From the NCBI RefSeq assembly GCF_900110775.1, contig NZ_FOEP01000012.1:1-64000 (forward strand): 64,000 bases of DNA, given 5' to 3'. Source of the stretch: Thalassovita taeanensis (lineage in GTDB: Bacteria; Pseudomonadota; Alphaproteobacteria; Rhodobacterales; Rhodobacteraceae). Made by a program: the position numbers and the translations under genes. This document shows, piece by piece, positions 40,694 to 48,828 of this stretch. Each line of letters opens with the position of its first letter. Positions within the stretch are counted from its first letter, which is position 1. The notes below the pieces were generated by a model. That model was not told where the DNA came from and did not search any database. It saw only the letters and a program-made list of their open reading frames with translations.

Positions 40694-41161
40694 ATGCGAA
40701 GCTTTGATCTTGCACCACTTTACCGTGCCACTGTTGGCTTTGACCAGATTGCTGACTTGATGGACCGCGCGTTCACCAATGATGTCACGCAAAACAGCTA
40801 CCCCCCGTATAACATCGAGAAAACCGACGAGAACGCATATCGTATCTCGATCGCTGTTGCCGGGTTCTCGGATGCTGATCTGTCGGTCGAAATGAAGGAC
40901 AACGCCCTGATCGTGTCGGCCCGCAAGGCCGAAGATGATGGCGAGCGGACATATCTGCATCGCGGCATTGCCACCCGCGCGTTCGAGCGGCGGTTTACGC
41001 TGGCCGATCATGTGCGTGTGACCGGGGCGACCCATGCCAACGGGATGCTGAATATCGACCTGATCCGCGAGATGCCCGAGGCGCTGAAGCCTCGCCGGAT
41101 CGAGATTGCCAGCGGCCAGCCGGTTGAACAAACCATGGTCGAGACGAAAACTGTCAACTGA
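40694..41161 (+). CDS. Small heat-shock protein, Hsp20/IbpA family
   Basis: The 155-residue alpha-crystallin-type chaperone opens with MRSFDLAPLYRATVGFDQIADLMDRA, typical of IbpA-like proteins. The crystallin domain (about 38-130) contains YPPYNIEKTDENAYRISIAVAGF and HRGIATRAFERRFTLADHVRVTGA. The usual C-terminal I-x-I/V contact appears as IEIA. It holds unfolding proteins for refolding by Hsp70/ClpB. Its leader forms a ROSE-like thermometer that hides the GGAGG site, so translation should be heat-induced. I see no convincing sigma-32 promoter by eye. A strong terminator follows. Confidence 0.95.
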   Translation: MRSFDLAPLYRATVGFDQIADLMDRAFTNDVTQNSYPPYNIEKTDENAYRISIAVAGFSDADLSVEMKDNALIVSARKAEDDGERTYLHRGIATRAFERRFTLADHVRVTGATHANGMLNIDLIREMPEALKPRRIEIASGQPVEQTMVETKTVN

Positions 41162-41191
41162 TCCCAAGGTACGGTTTTTCAATCCGTCCCG

Positions 41192-41225
41192 CACCCGTCT
41201 GGCCATATGGTCGGGCGGGTGTTTT
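41192..41225 (+). terminator. Terminator of hsp20
   Basis: A long stem (CACCCG with CGGGTG, continuing through wobble pairs to GGCC/GGTC around an ATAT loop) is followed by TTTTC. Confidence 0.85.
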
Positions 41226-41325
41226 CATTTGGGCTGGTCTGCGCGGGCTGGTCTGCGGTGGCGGCAATGATTGAACGCGTCGGGCCGGGCTGTTACCTCT
41301 GTCAGAGGATTTGGCCGGAGGCAGG

Positions 41326-42588
41326 ATGCAGGACAGAAATTTTCTGACAGAGTTATTTGATGCGGCGATCCATGCCGCGGAGCCAAAGGCCGCTTTGGCC
41401 GCGCATCTGCCCGCCCGGCCCAAAGGCCGCGTGATCGTGGTGGGGGCCGGCAAGGGCGCGGCGCAGCTGGCGGCGGCGTTCGAGGATCTTTGGGATGGCC
41501 CGCTCGAAGGCGTGGTCGTGACCCGCTATGGCTATGGCGCTGACTGTCAGCATCTGACCGTGCTGGAGGCTGCGCACCCGGTGCCCGATGCGGCGGGGCT
41601 TGCGGCGTCGGAGGCGTTGTTCGCTGCCGTGGACGGGCTTACCGCCGATGATCTGGTGGTGGCGCTGATCTGCGGCGGGGGCTCGGCCCTGCTGGCTGCA
41701 CCTGCCGAGGGGTTGGAGCTGGAGGATGAAGTGGCGCTGAACCAAGCGCTTCTGGCCAGCGGCGCGCCGATCGGGGCGATGAATGCGCTGCGCAAACAGG
41801 TCAGCCGGATCAAGGGCGGGCGGTTGGCCGCGGCGGCCTTTCCGGCGCGGGTGGTCAGCTTGATCGTGTCAGACGTGCCCGGCGATGACCCGGCGCAGGT
41901 GGCCAGTGGCCCGACGGTGCCCGATGCTATGGGCCGGACCGAAGCGCTGGCGGCGGTGCGCGACTATGGCATTGCCCTGCCCGACAAGATCGCAGCGTTT
42001 TTGCGCGACGCGCCCGATGACGCCCCGAACCCCGCCGATCCGCGTTTTGCCGACAACGAGGTGCATGTGATCGCTTCGGCCGCGCGCTCGCTCGAGGCGG
42101 CGGCAGAGGCCGCGCAGCGGCGCGGGATTCCGGCGGTGATCCTGTCCGACGCGATCGAGGGCGAGGCGCGCGAGGTGGCCAAGGTTCACGCCGCAATCGC
42201 GCGCGAAGTGGCCACCAAAGCGCGGCCTTTCGCGCCGCCGGTGGTGATCCTATCGGGCGGTGAAACCACGGTTACATTGCGCGGCAAGGGGCGCGGCGGG
42301 CGCAACAGCGAGTTCCTGTTGTCACTGGCGCAGGAAATCGATGGCACTGTCGGGATCACGGCGCTGGCGGCGGATACCGACGGGATTGATGGGTCGGAAG
42401 ACAACGCCGGGGCCTTTGCCGATGGTGGCACGGCGGCGGCGATGCGGCGTGCGGGCGTGGACCCGGCGCAGGCTTTGGCGGACAACGATGCCTTCAGCGC
42501 GTTCGAGGCGGTGAACGGGCTGTTCACACCGGGCCCGACGGGCACCAACGTGAATGACTTCCGCGCCATACTGGTCCGCCTGGACTAG
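41326..42588 (+). CDS. Glycerate 2-kinase (DUF4147/MOFRL family)
   Basis: The 420-residue protein belongs to the type II glycerate kinase family (also annotated as hydroxypyruvate reductase TtuD/GckA). The N-terminal DUF4147 domain contains VVGAGKGAAQLAAAFED and VALICGGGSALLAAPAEGL, then KQVSRIKGGRLAAAAFPARV. The C-terminal MOFRL domain contains GRGGRNSEFLLSLAQEI and ALAADTDGIDGSEDNAGAFADG, ending NDNDAF-like and GPTGTNVNDFRAILV. It phosphorylates glycerate to 2-phosphoglycerate, the exit of the glyoxylate-to-glycerate branch, so its closeness to glcDEF makes sense. GGAGGCAGG precedes ATG 41326. Confidence 0.93.
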   Translation: MQDRNFLTELFDAAIHAAEPKAALAAHLPARPKGRVIVVGAGKGAAQLAAAFEDLWDGPLEGVVVTRYGYGADCQHLTVLEAAHPVPDAAGLAASEALFAAVDGLTADDLVVALICGGGSALLAAPAEGLELEDEVALNQALLASGAPIGAMNALRKQVSRIKGGRLAAAAFPARVVSLIVSDVPGDDPAQVASGPTVPDAMGRTEALAAVRDYGIALPDKIAAFLRDAPDDAPNPADPRFADNEVHVIASAARSLEAAAEAAQRRGIPAVILSDAIEGEAREVAKVHAAIAREVATKARPFAPPVVILSGGETTVTLRGKGRGGRNSEFLLSLAQEIDGTVGITALAADTDGIDGSEDNAGAFADGGTAAAMRRAGVDPAQALADNDAFSAFEAVNGLFTPGPTGTNVNDFRAILVRLD

Positions 42589-42658
42589 GCTGCGAAAAGG
42601 TCGGTATTGACCGTGGATGGCTCAGATACCGCGCAATGGCTGGCATGACGATATGTCC

Positions 42659-43603
42659 TCAGTCGGTGTTGAGCAAAACAGCCTCCACCCGGCGGTTGGC
42701 CTCGCGGCCTATGTCGGTCTGGTTGGGGGCGATGGGCGAGAGATACCCCATGCCCTCGGCCTCGAGCTGCGCACGCGGTACGCCGTAGGCTGAGACCAGA
42801 CGTTCCAGCACTGATGCCGCGCGGCGTTTGGAAAGGCTGATATTGGCGTCCAGCCCGCCCACCGCATCGGTATGCCCCACCAGCGCGACACGGCGGTCAG
42901 GTTGCGCCAGCAAAAACTGCGCCAGCGCCGCGAGGGTGGCAAACTGTCCTGCGCCCAACGACGACGAACCGCTGTCGAACGTCAGGTCGTCCAGCACGAC
43001 ATGCCCTTGTTGCACCATCCGCTGCTCCAACGACTCCGGGTCAGATGGCGCGTTGGGTGCGCCGCCGGGGCTTGCGGAAAAGCCGACATGAACCTCGGGC
43101 GCATCCGCCGTGCCATCGGTGACATGGATCAGCTGCACATACCCCACATTGGCGGCGCTACTGACCAGCAGCGTCAGGTGATCGCCTTCGCCCCGTCCAA
43201 CGGCCAGAAACCGGTAATCCGTCAGATCAACATACATGTCCGGCGCTGGCAGAACCTCGGTCCCGAAGCGGAAGTCAAAGCCACCGCAGGCCGCCGCCTC
43301 GCACTCAAACAGCGTGACATAGCCCGCATCGGCCAGTTGCCGCCGCAATGGATCAAGGATCTGCAACGAGGTCAGTCCCTGCGCGCTTATTCGCCAGGCC
43401 TGCCGGGTAATCCGCCCCTCAAGATTTTGAACTGGCAGCGCCCCATTGGCAAACGCACCGATCGGCATGGCATAGCTGTCCAGCACAAGCGACTGTTCCG
43501 CCGACAGGCTGGCATTGCCCGGCAATCGCAGATCAAGCGCGCTTGCTTGCCCCGGCAGCGGCAAAAGCAGGCCACAAAGGGCGAGGAGCGGTCGCAAGAG
43601 CAT
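42659..43603 (-). CDS. OmpA family lipid-free outer-membrane/periplasmic protein
   Basis: The 314-residue protein has a signal peptide (MLLRPLLALCGLLLPLPGQASA). A 170-residue domain of unknown type contains two cysteines (CEAAAC). The C-terminal OmpA peptidoglycan-binding domain spans about 205-312: LTFDSGSSSLGAGQFATLAALAQFL, VALVGHTDAVGGLDANISLSKRRAASV, and NRRVEAVLL. No beta-barrel sequence is seen, so a periplasmic cell-wall-binding role is likely. Its ATG overlaps the stop of the AhpD-like gene upstream on the same strand, making it the last gene of a five-gene leftward operon. Confidence 0.9.
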   Translation of the reverse strand: MLLRPLLALCGLLLPLPGQASALDLRLPGNASLSAEQSLVLDSYAMPIGAFANGALPVQNLEGRITRQAWRISAQGLTSLQILDPLRRQLADAGYVTLFECEAAACGGFDFRFGTEVLPAPDMYVDLTDYRFLAVGRGEGDHLTLLVSSAANVGYVQLIHVTDGTADAPEVHVGFSASPGGAPNAPSDPESLEQRMVQQGHVVLDDLTFDSGSSSLGAGQFATLAALAQFLLAQPDRRVALVGHTDAVGGLDANISLSKRRAASVLERLVSAYGVPRAQLEAEGMGYLSPIAPNQTDIGREANRRVEAVLLNTD

Positions 43604-44175
43604 CAGCGGAACTGCGCGTGATACTCGTCATTCGGGCGCATATCGGTGGCCGAAGCAACGCGGTTGGTCATGTTGTAAAACGCTGTGACATTGGCGATGT
43701 CCCAGATATCACGATCGGTAAATCCGACGTCGCGCAGGGCCTGACGATCCGCCTCTTGCACGGTGGCGCTGGCGGTGGTCACCAGAACGGCAAAGTCCAG
43801 CATCGCACGCTGGCGCGGGCTTAGCGGGGCCACGCGGTAATTCATCACCAGCGCCTCGCCCAGCTTGGGATCGCCCGACAGTTGCCGCACAGCCGCGCCG
43901 TGGGCCGTAAGGCAGTAAAAGCACTTGTTGACCGACGACACCGCGACCGCGATCATCTCGCGCTCAAGCTTCGACAGCCCACTGTCGCCCAGCATCAAAT
44001 CGTTATAAAGCGCCGAAAACGTGTTCAATTTGTTGATGTCAAAGGCATGAGCCTTGAGCACATTCGGCACCAGGCCGAGTTTGTCCTGACAGATATCAAA
44101 GTATTTCTGCGTGGCCTCGGGCAGCGGATCGACGGCAGGCAGGTTCAGGGCGGTCGGCAGGTCTTGTTTGCTCAT
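43603..44175 (-). CDS. Peroxidase-related AhpD-like (carboxymuconolactone decarboxylase fold) protein
   Basis: The 190-residue protein has the AhpD/CMD fold with the redox motif CFYC followed by HGAAVR (about 105-115), and REMIAVAVSSVNKC before it. Family members of this length are annotated as uncharacterised peroxidase-related enzymes. A thiol-based peroxide-reducing role in the cytosol is probable but unproven. It overlaps its neighbours on both sides (4 bp with the acetyltransferase, 1 bp with the OmpA-like gene). Confidence 0.9.
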   Translation of the reverse strand: MSKQDLPTALNLPAVDPLPEATQKYFDICQDKLGLVPNVLKAHAFDINKLNTFSALYNDLMLGDSGLSKLEREMIAVAVSSVNKCFYCLTAHGAAVRQLSGDPKLGEALVMNYRVAPLSPRQRAMLDFAVLVTTASATVQEADRQALRDVGFTDRDIWDIANVTAFYNMTNRVASATDMRPNDEYHAQFR

Positions 44176-44903
44176 TTCAAATCATCTTTGTGTTTGCGAT
44201 AATGATATTGTCCCACAAGTGTCATGCCGAGGGAAGAATAGAGAGCATTCGCCGCAGTGTTGGCCTGTGTGCAGACGACGGACAGATACTCGGCCCCGTT
44301 TTCCTGTGCCCACGAAGCGGCCAGGCGCATGAACTTGCGCGCCATGCCCTGCTTGCGCTGATGCGGCAAAATTTCAAGCGCGTGCAGCATGGCGATACCG
44401 TCGTGGACCCCTACAAAAGCGGTGCCCGCCGGGGTGTCGTTCTGCCGTCCCAGCAGCGAGGTTTTCGGCTGTGGTGCGCGCTCCATGACTGCGATGCGGC
44501 CCGGCCCGATGTCGCCCTTGGCCCAGATGTCGATCTGGATCGCCAGCGGCTCCCACAGGGCGAAGGCCGTGAGGGGAAACGGCACCTCGTTGATGATGTC
44601 AGCGACCGGCGCCACCCACAAGTTGACCGGATCGACCACCTCGTATCCGCGGGCTGCCAGCAGCGCATCCAGCGCGTCATCGCCAGCGCGGATCTGGAAC
44701 AGGCGGGGCTGATGCAGGGCCAGCATCGCGGCCTCTGCCGCGGGCAGATCCTCTGCGCTGACGGGTTGCCGTGCGGTGGCGGCAGACACACGTTGCCCGC
44801 CTCCGCCGCCTTCGCGGATCAGCCACGGACCATGAGTTTGCGTGCTGGCCGCAGGCCAGGTTCCGTCGATGACTTCATACAGTTGCTCGGCACTGGGCAT
44901 CAT
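44172..44903 (-). CDS. GNAT family N-acetyltransferase
   Basis: The 243-residue protein has a C-terminal GNAT domain: FVGVHDGIAMLHALEILPHQRKQGMARKFMRLAASWAQENGAEYLSVVCTQANTAANALYSSLGM. RKQGMA is the acetyl-CoA pyrophosphate loop. The N-terminal 100 residues resemble a degenerate second GNAT half. The substrate is unknown. It overlaps the CinA-type gene upstream and the AhpD-like gene downstream by 4 bp each. Confidence 0.9.
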   Translation of the reverse strand: MMPSAEQLYEVIDGTWPAASTQTHGPWLIREGGGGGQRVSAATARQPVSAEDLPAAEAAMLALHQPRLFQIRAGDDALDALLAARGYEVVDPVNLWVAPVADIINEVPFPLTAFALWEPLAIQIDIWAKGDIGPGRIAVMERAPQPKTSLLGRQNDTPAGTAFVGVHDGIAMLHALEILPHQRKQGMARKFMRLAASWAQENGAEYLSVVCTQANTAANALYSSLGMTLVGQYHYRKHKDDLK

Positions 44904-45622
44904 TCGGCAACCCCTTCGGCGAGGCGGGTCATGGCGGCATCAACGCGGGCACCGTCCTGCCCGCGGATCACGATGTTGGTGCCAAATACCCCGTTGATCT
45001 GAAACGGATATGACCCGATGGAAAGATCTGGGAAGTCATCGGCCAGCACCCCCAGAGGCCCGGCAATATCGCCTTCGCCACGGTTCACCCGCAAGGTTTG
45101 CGACAGCACGGGTTGCCCGCCGGTCAGCGTCGGTAGAACACTGGCGACCATCGCCTCGAACACTGCGGGCACACCGGCCATGACATGCACATTGCGCAGG
45201 CTGAACCCCGGCGCGATGGAAACCGGATTGTCGATCAGCGCCGCGCCGTCGGGGATGCGCGCCATGCGCAACCGCGCCTCGTTCAAGGTGCCGCCGGTGC
45301 GTTTGTAATGCGCTTCCAGCAGGGCGCGGGCGTCGTCGCGCACGGTGATCGGGGTATCAAAGGCGCGGGCTATCGCCTCGGCCGTGATGTCATCATGGGT
45401 GGGGCCGATCCCGCCCGAGGTAAACACATGCGTGAACCCGGCGGCCAGCGCCTGAACCGCAGCAACAATGGCCGGGGCATCATCCGAGACCACACGCACT
45501 TCACGCAGATCAATGCCGTGTTTGGTCAGTTCCTGCGCCAGATGGTGCATGTTGCTGTCGCGGGTGCGGCCCGACAGAATCTCGTCTCCGATGACAAGCA
45601 TGGCGGCTGTTGGGTTGGTCAT
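44900..45622 (-). CDS. Competence/damage-inducible protein A (CinA N-terminal, molybdopterin-binding fold)
   Basis: The 240-residue protein covers only the MoaB/MoeA-like domain of CinA: AMLVIGDEILSGRTRDSNMHHLAQEL, VFTSGGIGPTHDDITAEAIARAF and GFSLRNVHVMAGVPAVFEAMV. The C-terminal NMN deamidase domain is missing, which is the usual alphaproteobacterial split form. Such domains have nucleotide pyrophosphatase activity in some species. The start is placed at MTNPTAAMLV, preceded by GGAGAGGGG; a 16-codon longer form is unlikely. It heads the leftward operon and is divergent from sfsA with 46 bases between. Confidence 0.9.
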   Translation of the reverse strand: MTNPTAAMLVIGDEILSGRTRDSNMHHLAQELTKHGIDLREVRVVSDDAPAIVAAVQALAAGFTHVFTSGGIGPTHDDITAEAIARAFDTPITVRDDARALLEAHYKRTGGTLNEARLRMARIPDGAALIDNPVSIAPGFSLRNVHVMAGVPAVFEAMVASVLPTLTGGQPVLSQTLRVNRGEGDIAGPLGVLADDFPDLSIGSYPFQINGVFGTNIVIRGQDGARVDAAMTRLAEGVAE

Positions 45623-45668
45623 GGCCCCTCTCCTTGCGAAATCTCCCCGTCCGGTATAGGCGCGGGAC

Positions 45669-46373
45669 ATGCGCTTTCAAACCCCTCTTGTGCCTGCCCG
45701 GCTGATCCGTCGCTACAAGCGGTTTCTGGCCGATGCCCGGCTTGAGGATGGCCGCGAGGTGGTGGCGCATTGCGCGAATCCCGGCTCGATGCTGGGGCTG
45801 GCCGAACCGGGCATGCGGATCTGGCTGGAGCCGAACGATGATCCCAACAAGAAGCTGAACTTCGGCTGGCGGCTTGTGGATCACGAGAACGGACACTTCA
45901 CCGGGGTCGATACGTCGGTGCCCAACCGTGCGCTGCGCACAGCGCTGATGGCGGGCGCGGTGCCGGGGTTGCAAGGCTATGACACGGTGCGGCCCGAGGT
46001 GAAATACGGCACCAACAGCCGGATCGATTTCCTGCTGGAAAGCGCCACACGACCCGCCGCCTATGTCGAGGTGAAAAGTGTCACCCTCAGCCGTCAGCCC
46101 GGTCTGGCCGAATTCCCCGACAGTGTGACCGCGCGCGGCGCAAAGCACCTGACCGAACTGGCCGCGATGGCCGAGGCAGGGCACCGCGCGGTGATGCTTT
46201 ATCTGGTGCAGCGCACCGATTGTGCCCGCGTGACGCTGGCGGGCGATATCGACCCGACCTATGCTGCCGGGTTTCAGATCGCACGCGCGGCGGGGGTCGA
46301 GGTCCTGTGTTTCGACACTCTAATTAGCCCCGAAAGCATAAATCTGGGCCGCGCCTTGCCATTTGAGACATAG
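45669..46373 (+). CDS. sfsA: Sugar fermentation stimulation protein SfsA
   Basis: The 234-residue protein matches SfsA in length and blocks: LVPARLIRRYKRFLADARLEDG, AHCANPGSMLGL, NRALRTALMAG, SRIDFLLE, and YVEVKSVTL, the last being nuclease-like D...ExK. SfsA has been described as a DNA-binding or nuclease-fold protein affecting maltose metabolism; its physiological role is unsettled. A map gene follows on the same strand after 68 bases, a frequent alphaproteobacterial pairing. Confidence 0.95.
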   Translation: MRFQTPLVPARLIRRYKRFLADARLEDGREVVAHCANPGSMLGLAEPGMRIWLEPNDDPNKKLNFGWRLVDHENGHFTGVDTSVPNRALRTALMAGAVPGLQGYDTVRPEVKYGTNSRIDFLLESATRPAAYVEVKSVTLSRQPGLAEFPDSVTARGAKHLTELAAMAEAGHRAVMLYLVQRTDCARVTLAGDIDPTYAAGFQIARAAGVEVLCFDTLISPESINLGRALPFET

Positions 46374-46441
46374 GCGGCTCTGGTCCTTTTGGGTAAAGCA
46401 GCCTAAATATTAAGAAACATCAGTTGCGACGGAGCAGACCA

Positions 46442-47254
46442 GTGAACGATGAGTACCAGGGGCGCCTGACGCGCGAAGGCATCCGTATCCATCAAGACGC
46501 CGATTTCGCCGGAATGCGCAAAGCGGGCCATCTGGCGGCGCAGATCCTTGACGAAATCGCCCAGCATGTCGTTCCGGGCCAGACCACCGGCGAACTTGAC
46601 CGGCTGATCGAAGAGATGGTCAACGCGGCGGACGCAAAATCGGCGACGATCGGGTACAAGGGCTATCGCCATGCCAGCTGTATCAGCCTGAACCATGTGG
46701 TCTGCCACGGCATTCCCGGCGACAAGAAGCTCAAGGATGGCGACATTCTGAACATCGACGTGACGGTGATCGTTGATGGCTGGTTCGGCGATACCAGCCG
46801 GATGTATGTGGCCGGAACGCTCAGCCGCAAGGCCGAGCGCCTGATACAGGTGACACACGATTCGCTGCTCAAAGGCATCGAAATGGTCAAGCCGGGCAAT
46901 ACCTTCGGCGATATCGGTCATGCGATTCAGGCCTATGTCGAAGGTCATCGGATGAGCGTGGTCCGCGATTTCTGTGGTCACGGGCTGGGCCGGGTGTTCC
47001 ACGCGCCGCCCAACGTGCTGCACTATGGCCGCCCCGGCACCGGCCCGGTGTTGGAGGAAGGGATGTTCTTTACCATCGAACCGATGGTGAACCTGGGTCG
47101 CCCGGAAACCAAGGTGCTGGCCGATGACTGGACCGCCGTCACGCGCGACAAATCGCTCTCGGCGCAGTTTGAACATTCGGTTGGGGTCACGGCGGACGGG
47201 TGCGAGATTTTCACGCTGTCGCCCGCCGGGCGGTTTCACCCGACTTACGGCTAA
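46442..47254 (+). CDS. map: Methionine aminopeptidase, type I
   Basis: The 270-residue metalloprotease removes the initiator methionine. The five metal ligands are visible: Asp in NIDVTVIVDGWFGDTSR (two), His in CGHGLGRVFH, Glu in FTIEPMV, and Glu near the C-terminus, although the final block here reads SAQFEHSVGVT. HASCISLNHVVCHGIPGDKKL holds the substrate histidine. The start is GTG 46442, seven bases from GGAG (46431-46434); the TTG 18 bases upstream lacks a site. Confidence 0.95.
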   Translation: MNDEYQGRLTREGIRIHQDADFAGMRKAGHLAAQILDEIAQHVVPGQTTGELDRLIEEMVNAADAKSATIGYKGYRHASCISLNHVVCHGIPGDKKLKDGDILNIDVTVIVDGWFGDTSRMYVAGTLSRKAERLIQVTHDSLLKGIEMVKPGNTFGDIGHAIQAYVEGHRMSVVRDFCGHGLGRVFHAPPNVLHYGRPGTGPVLEEGMFFTIEPMVNLGRPETKVLADDWTAVTRDKSLSAQFEHSVGVTADGCEIFTLSPAGRFHPTYG

Positions 47255-47260
47255 GGCTGC

Positions 47261-47300
47261 GGCCTCGCGTAAGCGGGGCCTGTGACTGCTTAAAAGTCAC
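47261..47300 (+). terminator. Two adjacent hairpins downstream of map
   Basis: GGCCTCGC/GCGGGGCC with a GTAA loop (47261-47280) is followed one base later by GTGACT/AGTCAC with a 7-base loop (47282-47300). There is no long T-run, but the position after the map stop fits termination or mRNA stabilisation. Confidence 0.5.
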
Positions 47301-47352
47301 GGCCTATTTCAATTATGCATTCACGGGATATGTTTGCCTTGGGGTAAGTGCC

Positions 47353-47373
47353 CTGCAAGTAGCTTCGCTTGCA
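47353..47373 (+). promoter_or_regulatory. Hairpin in the leader of the histidine kinase gene
   Basis: CTGCAAG/CTTGCAG with an 8-base loop ends 24 bases before the start codon. AGGACAACC between the hairpin and the ATG is the only, weak, binding site. Confidence 0.35.
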
Positions 47374-47397
47374 GAAAAACAGGACAACCAGACAAGA

Positions 47398-48609
47398 ATG
47401 CGATCATATCCGATACCCTTCAATGACGCGGCCCGCTTGGAAGCGCTCCGTAGTTTGCCCGGCTTGAACGACATCGCCGAACCGGTGTTCGACCTGCTGA
47501 CCGACGCCGTGCGACAGCTGTTTGACTGTCCGATCGCACATATCAGTCTGGTCGAGGAGAAGCACCAATGGTTCAAATCCGTTGTGGGGATCGAGCTTCC
47601 GGAAATTCCTCGGGATCAATCGTTTTGTACGCATGCGATCATGTCCGACGATCTGATGGTGATACCGGACTTCACCAAGGACCCGCGGTTTGTTGACCAT
47701 CCGTTGGTCGCCAATGAACCGAATGTGCGCTTCTACGCAGGCGCGCCGATCATATTGTCCTCGGGTTTTCGCGTCGGCAGCTTGTGCGCGCTGGATCTGG
47801 TGCCGCACGCCGCCCCAAGCGAGGCCAGCCTGAACATCCTGCGGACACTGGCCAATGCGGTGGCCGCAGCGCTTGAACGCGAATTGCCGGATGCAGCCAG
47901 GCAGGCCGATGAAATCAGCGGCGGGCGGAAAGAATTTCTGGCCCTGATCCGCCACGAGCTGCTTACGCCTCTGACCGTGATCTTCGGCTATACCGGGTTG
48001 CTTGAGGCGCGTCTTGTCGATGCCCCCGAAGGGGTGATGGCGCGCGCCGCACGCCGCTCCTGTCAACATCTGCGCGAGCTGATCGAAACCGTAATTGCGT
48101 TCAGCGATGTTTCCACGGGTGATCTGGCCCTGAACCAAAGCCACGAGGACCTGCGCCAAGTTCTGGACGAGGCGCTTGAAATTCTCGGGCCGGGGTTGGA
48201 TGGCAAAGCCAAAACCGTGCGGATCACGCAGTTTTCCGTGCCTGACCCGGTGTATATAGACCGCAGTCAAATCAAACTGGCCCTGACCGCGCTGATCGAG
48301 AATGCCGCCCTGCATGGTGGCGATCATCTGGACCTCAGCGCGCAGATTTCGCCAGAGGGGCATATCGAGATCTCAATCACGGATGACGGTCAACTGGGCG
48401 CCGAAGTGGATCTTGATGCGCTGTACAGGCCGTTCGTCGTGGGCGGCTCGCTGAATACGCGCAAGGTCGGCGGTCTGGGTCTGGGCCTGCCGTTGACCCG
48501 CAAAATTGTTGAACTGCATGGTGGCGAACTTGATGTGATCGCGGAAGACGCCAGCACCCTTGCGCTGATACGGCTTCCGGCGTGGCGGGCAAACTTCACG
48601 CCGGACTAA
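47398..48609 (+). CDS. Soluble GAF-domain sensor histidine kinase
   Basis: The 403-residue kinase has an N-terminal GAF domain (about 25-165: FDLLTDAVRQLFDCPIAHISLVEEKHQWFKS, CTHAIM, FYAGAPIILSSGFRVGSLCALD). A dimerisation/phosphoacceptor helix follows with the H-box FLALIRHELLTPLTVI. The HATPase has N-box ENAALHG, G1 DDGQ and G2 GLGLGLPL. No membrane segment or signal peptide is present, so it senses a cytosolic cue. No response regulator is adjacent; it is an orphan kinase. The start ATG 47398 is the first in frame after a hairpin-rich leader. Confidence 0.9.
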   Translation: MRSYPIPFNDAARLEALRSLPGLNDIAEPVFDLLTDAVRQLFDCPIAHISLVEEKHQWFKSVVGIELPEIPRDQSFCTHAIMSDDLMVIPDFTKDPRFVDHPLVANEPNVRFYAGAPIILSSGFRVGSLCALDLVPHAAPSEASLNILRTLANAVAAALERELPDAARQADEISGGRKEFLALIRHELLTPLTVIFGYTGLLEARLVDAPEGVMARAARRSCQHLRELIETVIAFSDVSTGDLALNQSHEDLRQVLDEALEILGPGLDGKAKTVRITQFSVPDPVYIDRSQIKLALTALIENAALHGGDHLDLSAQISPEGHIEISITDDGQLGAEVDLDALYRPFVVGGSLNTRKVGGLGLGLPLTRKIVELHGGELDVIAEDASTLALIRLPAWRANFTPD

Positions 48610-48725
48610 CGCCGCAATCGGTGATATGCCGAAATCCAAGGCACGTTGGTGTGGCGCAGGTGGCTGCGTGGTCCTGTGGTGGTGGGCTTTGGCTTGCGGT
48701 GCGGGGTCAGGGCCTTATAAGCGCA

Positions 48726-48752
48726 GGGAAACGTGCGGACCGGGGAAACGTG
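48726..48752 (+). repeat. Short direct repeat upstream of the SulP transporter gene
   Basis: GGGAAACGTG occurs at 48726-48735 and 48743-48752, 17 bases apart, each followed by a GACC-like block. It may be a regulatory site in the 219-base gap between the kinase and sulP genes, which otherwise shows no gene. Confidence 0.4.
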
Positions 48753-48828
48753 ACCGGGGCGCAATGCTGACTGTTTGAACCGATCACCCCGTGCCGAACA
48801 GGCACTGGCGATGGAGGCCCGATTTCCG

